NCBI GenBank assembly: GCA_018814405.1
Contig: JAHIZO010000007.1
Location: 400,299-464,298 of the forward strand
Reading direction: 5' to 3'
DNA length: 64,000 nucleotides
Origin: Gammaproteobacteria bacterium
GTDB taxonomy: Bacteria > Pseudomonadota > Gammaproteobacteria > Burkholderiales > Gallionellaceae
The position numbers were made by a program, and so were the translations under genes. Within the stretch, counting starts at the first letter, position 1; every line of letters starts with the position of its first letter. Positions 35,795-44,321 of this stretch are shown here, piece after piece. The notes beneath the pieces were generated by a model. It searched no databases, had not been told where the DNA came from, and worked only from the letters and a program-made list of their open reading frames with translations.

Positions 35795-37501
35795 CTAGTG
35801 CCGGTCCGTAAGGTCGACTACACGTGAGACTTCGGCCACGGAAGTGACGCCCTGCAAGATCCGCCTGATGCCGTCCTGCGCCAGCGGGCGGAAACCGGCT
35901 TCCAATGCGGCATGTTTGATGTCGCGGATGCTGGCTCGTCGCGCGACCAGATCATCCATCTCCGAATCCATCTTGAGGATCTCCATGATGGCTTGACGTC
36001 CTGTGTAGCCCTGATGGCGGCAGAGGTCACAACCGGCAGCACGGTAAAGGGTGACCTCTTCGTTATGATGCAGTCCGAGCAGTTTGCGTTCAGACAGATC
36101 AGGCTGGTAAGGATATTTGCAGTGTTTACACAGCATGCGGATCAGGCGCTGCGCCACGATGCCGATGATGTTCCCGGCCAAAATGTCGGGCAGGATACCG
36201 ATATCCAGCAAACGCGGTATCGCGCCCACCGCGGAGTTGGTGTGCAGGGTCGAATACACCTGGTGGCCGGTCATCGCGGCGCGGAACGCCATCTCGGCAG
36301 TCGGGTGGTCGCGCACCTCGCCGACCAGGATGATGTCCGGGTCTTGGCGCATCAGGGAGCGGATGCCGCTGACGAAATCGAGTTTAGCCGCCTCGTTCAC
36401 CGAACTCTGGCGGATCAGCGGGATCGGATATTCCACCGGATCTTCCAAGGTCATGATGTTCACCGATTCGGTGTTCACATGATTGAGGATGGAGTAAAGC
36501 GTGGTGGTCTTGCCGGAGCCGGTCGGGCCGGTGACCAGTACGATACCCTCCGGTTTGGAGATGATGGAGAGCAGCGTCGAAAGCGCGATGTCGTCCAAAC
36601 CGAGCTGGTTGATCGGCACGATGCCTTTCTGGCGATCGAGGATACGCAGCACCAGATTCTCGCCATACGAGGTCGGATGTGAAGCAACGCGAAAATCGAT
36701 AGGGCGGCCGGACAGGCGCAAAGAGATGCGTCCATCCTGCGGCGCACGCGTCTCCGCGATGTTCATGCCGCTCATCACCTTCATGCGCACCACCATGGCG
36801 GGCCAGAAGCTCTTGTGCAGGCTGCGCACTTGGCGCAATACGCCGTCTACGCGGTAGCGGATGCGCAGGAAGCTGTTCTCAGGCTCGAAGTGGATGTCGG
36901 AAGCGTTCTGCTGCACGGCCTCAGTCAGCAAGGCGTCTATCAGGCGCACCACCGGCTGGCTGAATTCGTTGACGCCTTGTTGCAGGCTCTGGTGCTCCAG
37001 CTCGCCCGGCTCGATCTCGTGCAGGATACCGTCGATGGATAGCTCGAAGCCGTAATACTGGTCGATTGCGCGCAGGATGTCTGATTCGCTGGCAAGCAGC
37101 GTGATCAGCCTGTATTCATCTTTGAGCAACGCGCGCACTTGATCCAGCGCGATGATGTTGTCTGGATCGGCGATGGCGAGCGTAAGATTTTTGCTGCCTG
37201 CATCTACCGAAATCGGCACCAATTGGTAGCGTCGTGCAACCTCTTTGGGAATCATCGTCACTGCAGCTGAATCGACGATCACATTGGCCAGATCGACACT
37301 CTCTTGTCCCAGATTCTCGGACAATACATCGCGGATAGTCGCTTCGGACAGGAAACCGAGACGAACCAGCAAACGCCCCAGCGGCTGGGGGGATTTGCTC
37401 TGTTCTTGGGTGGCGATGCGCAATTGGTCTTCGCTGATGACGCCTTTCGCGATGAGCAATTGTCCTATCGGCTGCTGGAACTGTTGTTGCGGTGCGGCCA
37501 T
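35795..37501 (-). CDS. mshE: Pilus extension ATPase (MshE, GspE/PulE family)
   Basis: 568 residues. The N-terminal MshEN domain has two repeats (QPIGQLLIAKGVISEDQL and QPLGRLLVRLGFLSEATI). The core has Walker A GPTGSGKTTTLYSIL, the Asp box, Walker B LVGEVRDHPTAEMAFRAAMT and LHTNSAVGAIPRLLDIGI. A four-cysteine zinc site follows (CKHC and CDLC). MshE of Vibrio is activated by c-di-GMP through MshEN; here the usual arginine of each RLG motif is replaced by proline, so binding is uncertain. Confidence 0.94.
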   Translation of the reverse strand: MAAPQQQFQQPIGQLLIAKGVISEDQLRIATQEQSKSPQPLGRLLVRLGFLSEATIRDVLSENLGQESVDLANVIVDSAAVTMIPKEVARRYQLVPISVDAGSKNLTLAIADPDNIIALDQVRALLKDEYRLITLLASESDILRAIDQYYGFELSIDGILHEIEPGELEHQSLQQGVNEFSQPVVRLIDALLTEAVQQNASDIHFEPENSFLRIRYRVDGVLRQVRSLHKSFWPAMVVRMKVMSGMNIAETRAPQDGRISLRLSGRPIDFRVASHPTSYGENLVLRILDRQKGIVPINQLGLDDIALSTLLSIISKPEGIVLVTGPTGSGKTTTLYSILNHVNTESVNIMTLEDPVEYPIPLIRQSSVNEAAKLDFVSGIRSLMRQDPDIILVGEVRDHPTAEMAFRAAMTGHQVYSTLHTNSAVGAIPRLLDIGILPDILAGNIIGIVAQRLIRMLCKHCKYPYQPDLSERKLLGLHHNEEVTLYRAAGCDLCRHQGYTGRQAIMEILKMDSEMDDLVARRASIRDIKHAALEAGFRPLAQDGIRRILQGVTSVAEVSRVVDLTDRH

Positions 37502-37509
37502 CGTCGTTC

Positions 37510-38604
37510 CTAGCGGGAAGAGGTCAGTTCATTCAGACGACGCAGTGCCTGTACATGATCGAAGCCGGCGCTATTGTTGCTGTCCAGTTCCAGAGCCTGG
37601 CGATAATGGTCCGCTGCCAACTTGCTTTGTCCGAGGTGATCCAGACTGACCGCCAAGTTGAAGGTGAACAATGCATTGCCCGGCTCCAGTGCTCGCGCGC
37701 TGAAATAGGCTTGTTGGGCTTCTGCCCAGCGCGACTGGTCCGCATACGTATTACCCAGTGCGTAATGCAGGGCGGCTGCTTGCGGTTGCTCGGACAGCAT
37801 CTGTTTCAAGCGCACTTCAGCGTCGACTTCGTTCGTGCTGTAGGAAGACATCGCGCCCAAAGCGACGGGATCGCGAGGGTCGAGCAACAGCACTTGACGG
37901 TAGTAATGCTGGGCGGTTTGATCCTGCCCCTGTTGTTGGGCGACTGCGCCCAAGCCGAGCAAGGCATCGCGGTTCCGCGCATCCTGAGCGAGCACCGTGT
38001 GGTAACCCTGTGCCGCCGCCAGATATTCGCCGCGTTGATATGCTTGCCAGGCATCCTGCAATGTAGGCGTGATGGTATCCACCTTGGGCTGGCGTTTGAT
38101 AGTCAGGCGACGGGGTGGGCGCTTGGGAGCACGATGTGTGACTGTTTCGGCAGGTGCAGCTTTGACCGTCTCGGTCACAGGTGGCGTGAATGGCGGCGTT
38201 GGCTCAGCGACTTGAACGGGTGTGGGTTCCGGAGCGATGGCGGCAACCAAACGCGGCGAAGCTGGTGGGGGGGTGATTGGCGCGGTCGCGGCGGGGAGTG
38301 GCCGCGCAACAGGGCGTCTGACGGGCGGATTGAGCTCAGTCCAGACGTAATAGCCATAGCCGGCACCTATCGTGCTGCAGATCAAAAAAGTGGTAGGAAC
38401 CAGACCTAGTTTCCAGCGCCGGCGTGGGGGCGCTTTTTTCTTCTTTGCGGCAAACAGTGTTTGGCCAGCGGCACGCGAAGCTTCTGCCGGGGTGCTTTCA
38501 GGCGCAGCGCTTGCTGTCGACTGATTGGGGTGATCCTCCAGCGTCAGACCTGTGCCTTTGCCCTTTTCACCAGACTTCTTCATCGCGTCGAGTAGCAGGC
38601 TCAT
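37510..38604 (-). CDS. mshN: MshN-like TPR protein
   Basis: 364 residues. A cytoplasmic N-terminus, one membrane segment (FLICSTIGAGYGYYVW), a long Pro/Ala/Thr linker, and C-terminal tetratricopeptide repeats (AWQAYQRGEYLAAAQGYH, NRDALLGLGAVAQQQGQDQ, ALHYALGNTYADQSRWAEAQ). This order, and its place between mshL and mshE, fit MshN, which in Vibrio is needed for MSHA assembly. A run of seven C/G (38277-38283) lies in the proline linker. Confidence 0.85.
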   Translation of the reverse strand: MSLLLDAMKKSGEKGKGTGLTLEDHPNQSTASAAPESTPAEASRAAGQTLFAAKKKKAPPRRRWKLGLVPTTFLICSTIGAGYGYYVWTELNPPVRRPVARPLPAATAPITPPPASPRLVAAIAPEPTPVQVAEPTPPFTPPVTETVKAAPAETVTHRAPKRPPRRLTIKRQPKVDTITPTLQDAWQAYQRGEYLAAAQGYHTVLAQDARNRDALLGLGAVAQQQGQDQTAQHYYRQVLLLDPRDPVALGAMSSYSTNEVDAEVRLKQMLSEQPQAAALHYALGNTYADQSRWAEAQQAYFSARALEPGNALFTFNLAVSLDHLGQSKLAADHYRQALELDSNNSAGFDHVQALRRLNELTSSR

Positions 38605-38606
38605 CG

Positions 38607-40364
38607 TTATTCCTTTTTGCTTTCTGGCTTGAGGAAGTCACTGGTCGGCAAGCTGTCACGGAACTCGGAGTAGTCGCCGTCAAGGCTGCCATCTTTGATC
38701 ACTACAGGTCGCAAGAAGATCACTAGTTCAGTCTTGGTTGATTTGTCACTGCGATTCTTGAAAGCTGCTCCAAAAAATGGAATTTTGCTTAGCAGAGGAA
38801 CTTCATCAGTTTGATTGGTGATGTCATCCTGCATCAAACCACCTAAAACAGCGATCTGGTTACTATCAATTTTCAAAATTGATTCCATTTCGCGAGTTTG
38901 CGTTTCCGGTATTTGATTTAGTGACACTCCGCCAACCAATAGGCCGGGATTAGGATCGGGTACATAGCGAACCAAGCGCGTGATGGTTGGGCGCAAATTG
39001 ATTTGCACAGAGTCATTCTCGCTGATTTGTGGCGTGACACTCATGGTGAAACCAACTGGAACGGTTTGTGGAGAGGTATTGTAAGTTGGTGCTACTGCAG
39101 GTGAAGTTGCAGTGGCAGCAGTTCCTGGCGTTACGCTCACAAGGAAATATATCAAGTTGTTTACGATGCGCAGCACAGCGGTCTGGTTATTCATCACGCT
39201 GAGTTTAGGGCTAGACAGCACTTTTACATCGCCGAAAGATTCCAGCAATGAAACGCTAGCTGCAATAGCGCCAAACTTTGAGCTGGGGTTGGCGTAGTTT
39301 AGAACGAACGTTCCAGATGACAACCCAGTGGTGGTAGGTAAAACGCCAGTACCAGGAGCCTGTCCGACTGAAAAACCTTTACTGGAGCCTGCCGCTAATA
39401 GCTTTGACCAATTAATCCCCTGTTGGTAGCTGTTGCTCAATGCCACCTCGGCAACGGTAACCTCAATGAGCACTTGCCGACGTGCGTTTTGCATCACGCG
39501 TGTAATGAGCTCATGAATCTTTTCATGCTGCTTCCCTGTGGCGCGTACGGTGATGATGCCGGCCTCTGGGTTGGGGATGACGGAAGCAGCCTCTCGGAAA
39601 GTGCTGCGTCGCGTTACGGTTGTCCCTTCTCCTTCTACCACGGCCGCATTGTCGGCATTAGCAGCAGCTGAGTCGCCTTTTTGGCTTTGGGTATTCTGTT
39701 GCTGTACGATAACTTCGCTGGAGCCTTGGGGCAGGACCTTATCTGTTTCGCGCAGGATGTCGGTTATGTTTTTGACTAAAGTATCCCAGAAGTGGTTCTT
39801 CGAAGAGTTCTTGATCGAGAGCTGCGAATTATTCGCCCCACCGCTGCTTGCGCCACCAGCGCCCCCCCCGCCAACCTGTGATGTATTGGAGATGCCGCCC
39901 TCGGCATCCCGAGCCATGTTCACATAGTCGATCTTGTAGCTTTTCAAGAATGGGGTGTCTGGCATTACAACTAGCAGGCCATCCTTGAGTTCATACCGCA
40001 TGTCCACTTGCTTGGAGATACGGTCAAGGATCTGGGGCAGCGTTTGGTTGATGGCGTTCAGCGTGACTACGCCATCGATGCCGCTATGGATGTCGATGTT
40101 GATCTTGGCGTCACGCGCCAGTGCGAACAGTATCTCGCGGGCGGGAAGATTGGTGACGACTACGCTGTAGGTTTCTACCTTTGCCGCTGCTTGAGGGGGC
40201 GGAAGAACAACAGCTTGTTTGCTGGGTTGGGGGATGGTGCCGCTGCTGCGGGCGACTGTATCCGGCGTCTGCTGGATGTGCATGTCGGACTGCTGGAGCG
40301 GTTTCGTGCTACAGGCGGCTAGCAACACACCGGTAGCGCAAAGCAATGCGTGACTGGACCTCAT
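38607..40364 (-). CDS. mshL: MSHA-type secretin MshL (outer-membrane lipoprotein)
   Basis: 585 residues from ATG 40364, which gives a clean lipoprotein signal (LLCATGVLLAAC). Seen: an STN-like N domain (VVVTNLPAREILFALARDA), a Gly/Ser/Asn-rich linker, a secretin N domain (FREAASVIPNPEAGIITVRA), and the secretin pore with VKVLSSPKLSVMNNQTAVLR and VPLLSKIPFFGAAFKNR. It forms the pilus exit channel. A run of eight G in the linker (39869-39862) lies between GGAG-type codons. It starts after a 95-base gap from mshM, with a possible operator-like inverted repeat in front. Confidence 0.94.
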   Translation of the reverse strand: MRSSHALLCATGVLLAACSTKPLQQSDMHIQQTPDTVARSSGTIPQPSKQAVVLPPPQAAAKVETYSVVVTNLPAREILFALARDAKINIDIHSGIDGVVTLNAINQTLPQILDRISKQVDMRYELKDGLLVVMPDTPFLKSYKIDYVNMARDAEGGISNTSQVGGGGAGGASSGGANNSQLSIKNSSKNHFWDTLVKNITDILRETDKVLPQGSSEVIVQQQNTQSQKGDSAAANADNAAVVEGEGTTVTRRSTFREAASVIPNPEAGIITVRATGKQHEKIHELITRVMQNARRQVLIEVTVAEVALSNSYQQGINWSKLLAAGSSKGFSVGQAPGTGVLPTTTGLSSGTFVLNYANPSSKFGAIAASVSLLESFGDVKVLSSPKLSVMNNQTAVLRIVNNLIYFLVSVTPGTAATATSPAVAPTYNTSPQTVPVGFTMSVTPQISENDSVQINLRPTITRLVRYVPDPNPGLLVGGVSLNQIPETQTREMESILKIDSNQIAVLGGLMQDDITNQTDEVPLLSKIPFFGAAFKNRSDKSTKTELVIFLRPVVIKDGSLDGDYSEFRDSLPTSDFLKPESKKE

Positions 40365-40378
40365 TCCCTTTTTCCCCC

Positions 40379-40404
40379 TTAGGTTTTGCCGCAAGGTAAC
40401 CTAA
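40379..40404. promoter_or_regulatory. Inverted repeat in the mshM-mshL gap
   Basis: TTAGGTT (40379-40385) and AACCTAA (40398-40404) form a perfect stem whose loop holds a nested TTGC/GCAA pair. It lies 15 bases upstream of the mshL ATG and could be a weak operator or an mRNA hairpin. No clear function. Confidence 0.35.
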
Positions 40405-40459
40405 ATCACAGCGTGTCGCAACCGCCCTGATGGTCTATATATTTTTTTGTTTCATCAGC

Positions 40460-41917
40460 TTAAGGCGTGTTCTGATAGCTTTCCAGTAAGTGCAGGGTCG
40501 GTGCAAAAGCTTCCAAATAGCGAGCAGGGAGTTCCGGGATGGCTGCGCGAGCCTCGCTGCTGCTGGGGAAGCTGCCGTACAGCACGCGGAATGCATCTTG
40601 ACCATTTAGCTCGATAGGAATGATGAAGATATCTTCCAGTTTGCCCAGTTTGCGGGCTCTGCGCAGGAAACCTTCCATGCGTGCCGGCTGCACATTGGTG
40701 GTGTAGAAAAGCTGGATGCTGGTGTTTCCCTGAGACATTGCATTCAGCATGGCTTCGGTGGCATCCAGCCGTTGCTGCAGCAGGCTGCGCGGCGGAATGC
40801 TAGGTATATGTTTGAGCTTGATGGGTGGTCGCGCTTCCGCAATGTTGACAGTTTCCGCGACAGGGGCAGCGGCACTGACGGCAGATGCAGTCTCAATTTG
40901 TGGCGCTTCGGCTTCGGCAGATGCTGCGGGTGTAACAGCAACGGCAGAAGCAGCGGGAATGACCGGCTTCAATTCAGCCAGTTGTCGCGGCTTCTGTGCT
41001 TCTGGCATGCGCTCTTGATTAAAGAACCATCCGGCGCCGACCAGAATGGCTGCGAACAATATCAATCCGCCCAGCACTGCAACATATCTTCGGCCACTCC
41101 AGTTGCGCATCGGCGTCATTTCGCTATCGCGCAAGGCTGCCTGTACGTGACGTTCTTCGATCTTGTGTGTGTTTTCAACAAAAGCGGCCAGCAATGACTT
41201 GTCGGCCAGGATGTTGACTCTACGCATCAGGCCTTGCGAGGCTTTTCCGATTTGCTTTTCCGCGTTTGCAGAAAAAATATCCGGCCCTTTGTAACCCGCA
41301 GCACGCATGCGGAACATCAGATAGGCATGCACGATCTTGGGTGAGAGCGGCAGGATGGTGAAGTGATGAACGATGCGATCTTTCAGTTGGCGCATATTGG
41401 TTTGCGCCAGTTTCTCGTCCAGTTCGGGTTGACCGAACAACACGATCTGCAGCAATTTGTGTTTGCCGACTTGCAGGTTGTAGAGCAATCGCAACTCTTC
41501 TAGTGTCTCCAGCGGCATGGCATGGGCTTCATCTACCAGTACCACGACACGCTCGCCACGTTCGTACATGGTTTCCAGATGATTTTGCAGCGTCTGCAGG
41601 ATGACGTTTACGCGCTTGCCTTCCAGGTCGAGTTGCAGGCGGTCGGCGATGGCGTACAGCAGTTCGTCGCGCGACATGCTGGGATTGGCGAGGTAGATCG
41701 CCTTGATGTTGGTGGGGAGCTTGTCCAGCAGCATGCGGCAAAGCATGGTCTTGCCACTGCCGACTTCGCCGCTGATCTTGATGATGCCTTCGCCGTCAGT
41801 GATGGCGTAGACCAATGCGTCGAGTATCTCTCCGCGATTGGCGCCCGAGAAGAAGAAATCTGTGACCGGTGTGATCTTGAACGGAGGCTCGTCGAGCCCG
41901 AAATGCTCCAGATACAT
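40460..41917 (-). CDS. mshM: MshM-type AAA ATPase fused to a SPOR domain
   Basis: 485 residues. The N-terminal ExeA/GspA-type AAA domain starts MYLEHFGLDEPPFKITPVTD, with Walker A GEVGSGKT (50-57) and Walker B VVVLVDEAHA. A membrane helix lies near 275-300 (LGGLILFAAILVGAGWFF), then an Ala/Pro/Val linker and a C-terminal SPOR-like domain (QLFYTTNVQPARMEGFLRRA, FRVLYGSFPSSSEARAAI). GspA proteins help insert the secretin through peptidoglycan; SPOR binds denuded glycan, so the fusion fits that job. It starts nine bases after the regulator gene. Confidence 0.9.
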   Translation of the reverse strand: MYLEHFGLDEPPFKITPVTDFFFSGANRGEILDALVYAITDGEGIIKISGEVGSGKTMLCRMLLDKLPTNIKAIYLANPSMSRDELLYAIADRLQLDLEGKRVNVILQTLQNHLETMYERGERVVVLVDEAHAMPLETLEELRLLYNLQVGKHKLLQIVLFGQPELDEKLAQTNMRQLKDRIVHHFTILPLSPKIVHAYLMFRMRAAGYKGPDIFSANAEKQIGKASQGLMRRVNILADKSLLAAFVENTHKIEERHVQAALRDSEMTPMRNWSGRRYVAVLGGLILFAAILVGAGWFFNQERMPEAQKPRQLAELKPVIPAASAVAVTPAASAEAEAPQIETASAVSAAAPVAETVNIAEARPPIKLKHIPSIPPRSLLQQRLDATEAMLNAMSQGNTSIQLFYTTNVQPARMEGFLRRARKLGKLEDIFIIPIELNGQDAFRVLYGSFPSSSEARAAIPELPARYLEAFAPTLHLLESYQNTP

Positions 41918-41926
41918 CTTTTCCCC

Positions 41927-43453
41927 TTATTGATTGCGTTGCTGCGATCTGTGTTTTTGCAATGCATCCATGCGGCTGTACAAGGTGGTGCGTGCGATGC
42001 CGAGTAGTTTGGCCGCTTCGCTCACATTGCCTTGTGCCAGTTCCATGGCGGCATCGATATACGTTTGAGTATAGCCCATCAGCAGGTCATCAAGATTGAA
42101 GTCGCCTTCTTGTAAACGCGTGTGTGCGCCGACTTCGGGTGAGGTGGTCAGACTATCTGATAGATCGGGATGCAGATCGAACTCGCTTTCGAGCTGCTGG
42201 GCCGTGAGCTGTGCGTCAGGGTGTTTGGTGATCAAGCGAATCACGATATTGCGCAGTTCGCGGGTGTTGCCGGGGAAGCTATAGCGCTTCCAACTTGCTT
42301 CTGCGGACTCATCCAGTGTGAAGGGTGCGCTTTGCATCTGCTTGGAATACAGGCGTCGGAAGTGGTCGAGCAACAACATCTTGTCTTCGCCCAGCGTGCG
42401 CAGCGAAGGTACATTGATCGTGAAAACACTAAGGCGATGAAAAAGGTCGCTGCGGAAGTCGTTGCTGCGTACCGCTTGTGCCAACATTAAGTTGGTCGCT
42501 GCAATGATACGGGCATTGCTTTTTCGGGTGGCGGTCTCGCCTACACGCTGATATTCCCCGTTTTCCAGTACGCGCAGCAGCTTGGCTTGCAATTCCTGTG
42601 GCAGCTCGCCGATCTCGTCGAGGAACAGGATGCCATCTGATGCTTTTTCAAAGAATCCGACTTGCGCTGTCGTCGCGCCCGTGAATGACCCTTTGGCATG
42701 GCCGAACAAGGTGGATTCGAGCAAATTGGGGGCGATGGCTGCGCAGTTGATGGCGATGAATGGAGCGCTAGAATCGCGGCTGAGGCGCTGTAGCGCAGCC
42801 GCCACCAGCTCCTTGCCGCTGCCGGATTCGCCTTGGATCAACACCGGATAAGGGGTGTTCGCATAGAGTCTGATCTGATCGCGCATGGTGCGGATAGGCA
42901 GGCTGTCGCCAATGATGCCGAGTTGCTGTTCATTATAAGCGGCGCTCCGGCGTTCGTTGTGTTGCGCGATGAGGGCTGCGCGCAATTCGGCACGCAACGC
43001 CTCGGGCTTGCTGGGTTTTGCTACAAATTCGAATGCGCCCAATGCACGAGCATGGCGCGCATTGCCTTCATCGCTCTGTCCGGAGAGGGTGATGATCTTG
43101 ATATCGGGTGCATGGGCCAGCAGCTCTGCGATCAGGCGAAAGCCTTCCTGCGGACGGTGCGGGGTGGGCGGCAGGCCCAGATCGACCAGTGCCAGTTGCG
43201 GCGGCTCGGCTAATTCGCGCACCAGTCGCACGGCTTGCGGCCGATCCTCGGCTAGCAGGATGTCGAATTCGTCCGAGAGCGCCAGATGTAGCGAATCACG
43301 TATGAGTGGATCGTCATCGACGATGAGCAGGCTGGGGCGGACGTCTGAGTTCAATGGTTGGCACGGTGTTGGGTCGGCGATGCGCGCAGGATAGCCAGTA
43401 ATCGTGTCTAGCTCAAGCCGCTGCCGCGGCAGAATCACCGGATGGTTGAGCAT
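41927..43453 (-). CDS. Sigma-54-dependent response regulator (NtrC family, PrsR-like)
   Basis: 508 residues from ATG 43453. An unusual 40-residue N-terminal extension precedes the receiver domain (LLIVDDDPLIRDSL; phospho-acceptor Asp91 in ALVDLGLPP). The AAA+ domain has Walker A GESGSGKE, the sigma-54 contact loop GSFTGAT (GAFTGA with A to S) and Walker B LFLDEIGEL. A Fis-type helix-turn-helix (VSEAAKLLGIARTTLYSRM) ends the protein. DLGLPP followed by an EG-containing insert is like PEP-CTERM regulator PrsR. It heads the MSHA-type operon and no kinase gene is adjacent. Confidence 0.9.
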   Translation of the reverse strand: MLNHPVILPRQRLELDTITGYPARIADPTPCQPLNSDVRPSLLIVDDDPLIRDSLHLALSDEFDILLAEDRPQAVRLVRELAEPPQLALVDLGLPPTPHRPQEGFRLIAELLAHAPDIKIITLSGQSDEGNARHARALGAFEFVAKPSKPEALRAELRAALIAQHNERRSAAYNEQQLGIIGDSLPIRTMRDQIRLYANTPYPVLIQGESGSGKELVAAALQRLSRDSSAPFIAINCAAIAPNLLESTLFGHAKGSFTGATTAQVGFFEKASDGILFLDEIGELPQELQAKLLRVLENGEYQRVGETATRKSNARIIAATNLMLAQAVRSNDFRSDLFHRLSVFTINVPSLRTLGEDKMLLLDHFRRLYSKQMQSAPFTLDESAEASWKRYSFPGNTRELRNIVIRLITKHPDAQLTAQQLESEFDLHPDLSDSLTTSPEVGAHTRLQEGDFNLDDLLMGYTQTYIDAAMELAQGNVSEAAKLLGIARTTLYSRMDALQKHRSQQRNQ

Positions 43454-43477
43454 GGCGAAACAGAAGGGGTGAGGTGA

Positions 43478-43483
43478 TAGAAT
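43478..43483 (+). promoter_or_regulatory. -10 box of the mla operon
   Basis: TAGAAT within GATAGAATGCGCGCC, 32 bases before the mlaF start. The same GGTAGAAT-C-GCGCC context occurs before rpmB and, inside an inverted repeat, before hemC, so it looks like the house -10 of this genome. No clear -35. Confidence 0.5.
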
Positions 43484-43514
43484 GCGCGCCTGATTATTCA
43501 GTCGAGGTGTCTTT

Positions 43515-44321
43515 GTGTCCGAACAAGCGTTAGTTGAAATACGGGATGTGAACTTCTCGTACGATCGACGTCCCGTGCTGAACGGCATCAATATGTCTTT
43601 CGGCAAGGGCAAGGTGATCGCCGTGATGGGCGGCAGCGGCTGTGGCAAGACCACGCTTTTCAGGCTCATAGGCGGTGCACTGCGTCCGACCCGGGGCGAG
43701 GTGCGCATCGACGGCAAGGTCATCCACGAGCTGGACGACAAGGGTCTGTATGAGATGCGCCGCAAGATGGGCGTGCTGTTCCAGTTCGGCGCATTGTTCA
43801 CCGATATGTCGGTGTTCGATAATGTCGCATTCCAGATGCGCGAACATACCGATCTGCCGGAAGAGATCATCCATGATCTGGTGATGATGAAGTTGCACGC
43901 GGTCGGTTTGCGCGGCACGCATCAATTGATGCCGGCAGAGCTTTCGGGCGGTATGGCGCGCCGGGTCGCACTGGCGCGCACCATCGCGCTGGACCCTATG
44001 TTGATTTTGTATGACGAGCCGTTCGCCGGTTTGGACCCGATTTCGCTTTCAGTGGTGGGACAATTGATCCGCAAATTGAACGATGCGTTGGGTACCACAT
44101 CGGTGGTGGTGACGCACGATGTGCAGGAGTCGTTGAAGATAGTGGATTACGTGTATTTCATTTCGGATGGCGTGATCCGTGCGGAAGGTACGCCGGACGA
44201 GATACGTGCTTCGAGCGACCCTTTCGTGCACCAGTTCGTGCACGGCGAGATGGATGGGCCGCTGCCATTCCATTACCCTACAGCCGCGACGTATGAGCAG
44301 GACATGGGAGTAAATAACTGA
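43515..44321 (+). CDS. mlaF: Phospholipid transport ABC ATPase MlaF
   Basis: 268 residues with a GTG start and GAGG about eight bases upstream. Walker A is GGSGCGKT, the signature LSGGMARRVALARTI and Walker B LILYDEPFAGLDP. It powers the Mla system that keeps outer-membrane lipid asymmetry. It overlaps mlaE by one base and heads the mlaFEDCB operon. Confidence 0.96.
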   Translation: MSEQALVEIRDVNFSYDRRPVLNGINMSFGKGKVIAVMGGSGCGKTTLFRLIGGALRPTRGEVRIDGKVIHELDDKGLYEMRRKMGVLFQFGALFTDMSVFDNVAFQMREHTDLPEEIIHDLVMMKLHAVGLRGTHQLMPAELSGGMARRVALARTIALDPMLILYDEPFAGLDPISLSVVGQLIRKLNDALGTTSVVVTHDVQESLKIVDYVYFISDGVIRAEGTPDEIRASSDPFVHQFVHGEMDGPLPFHYPTAATYEQDMGVNN

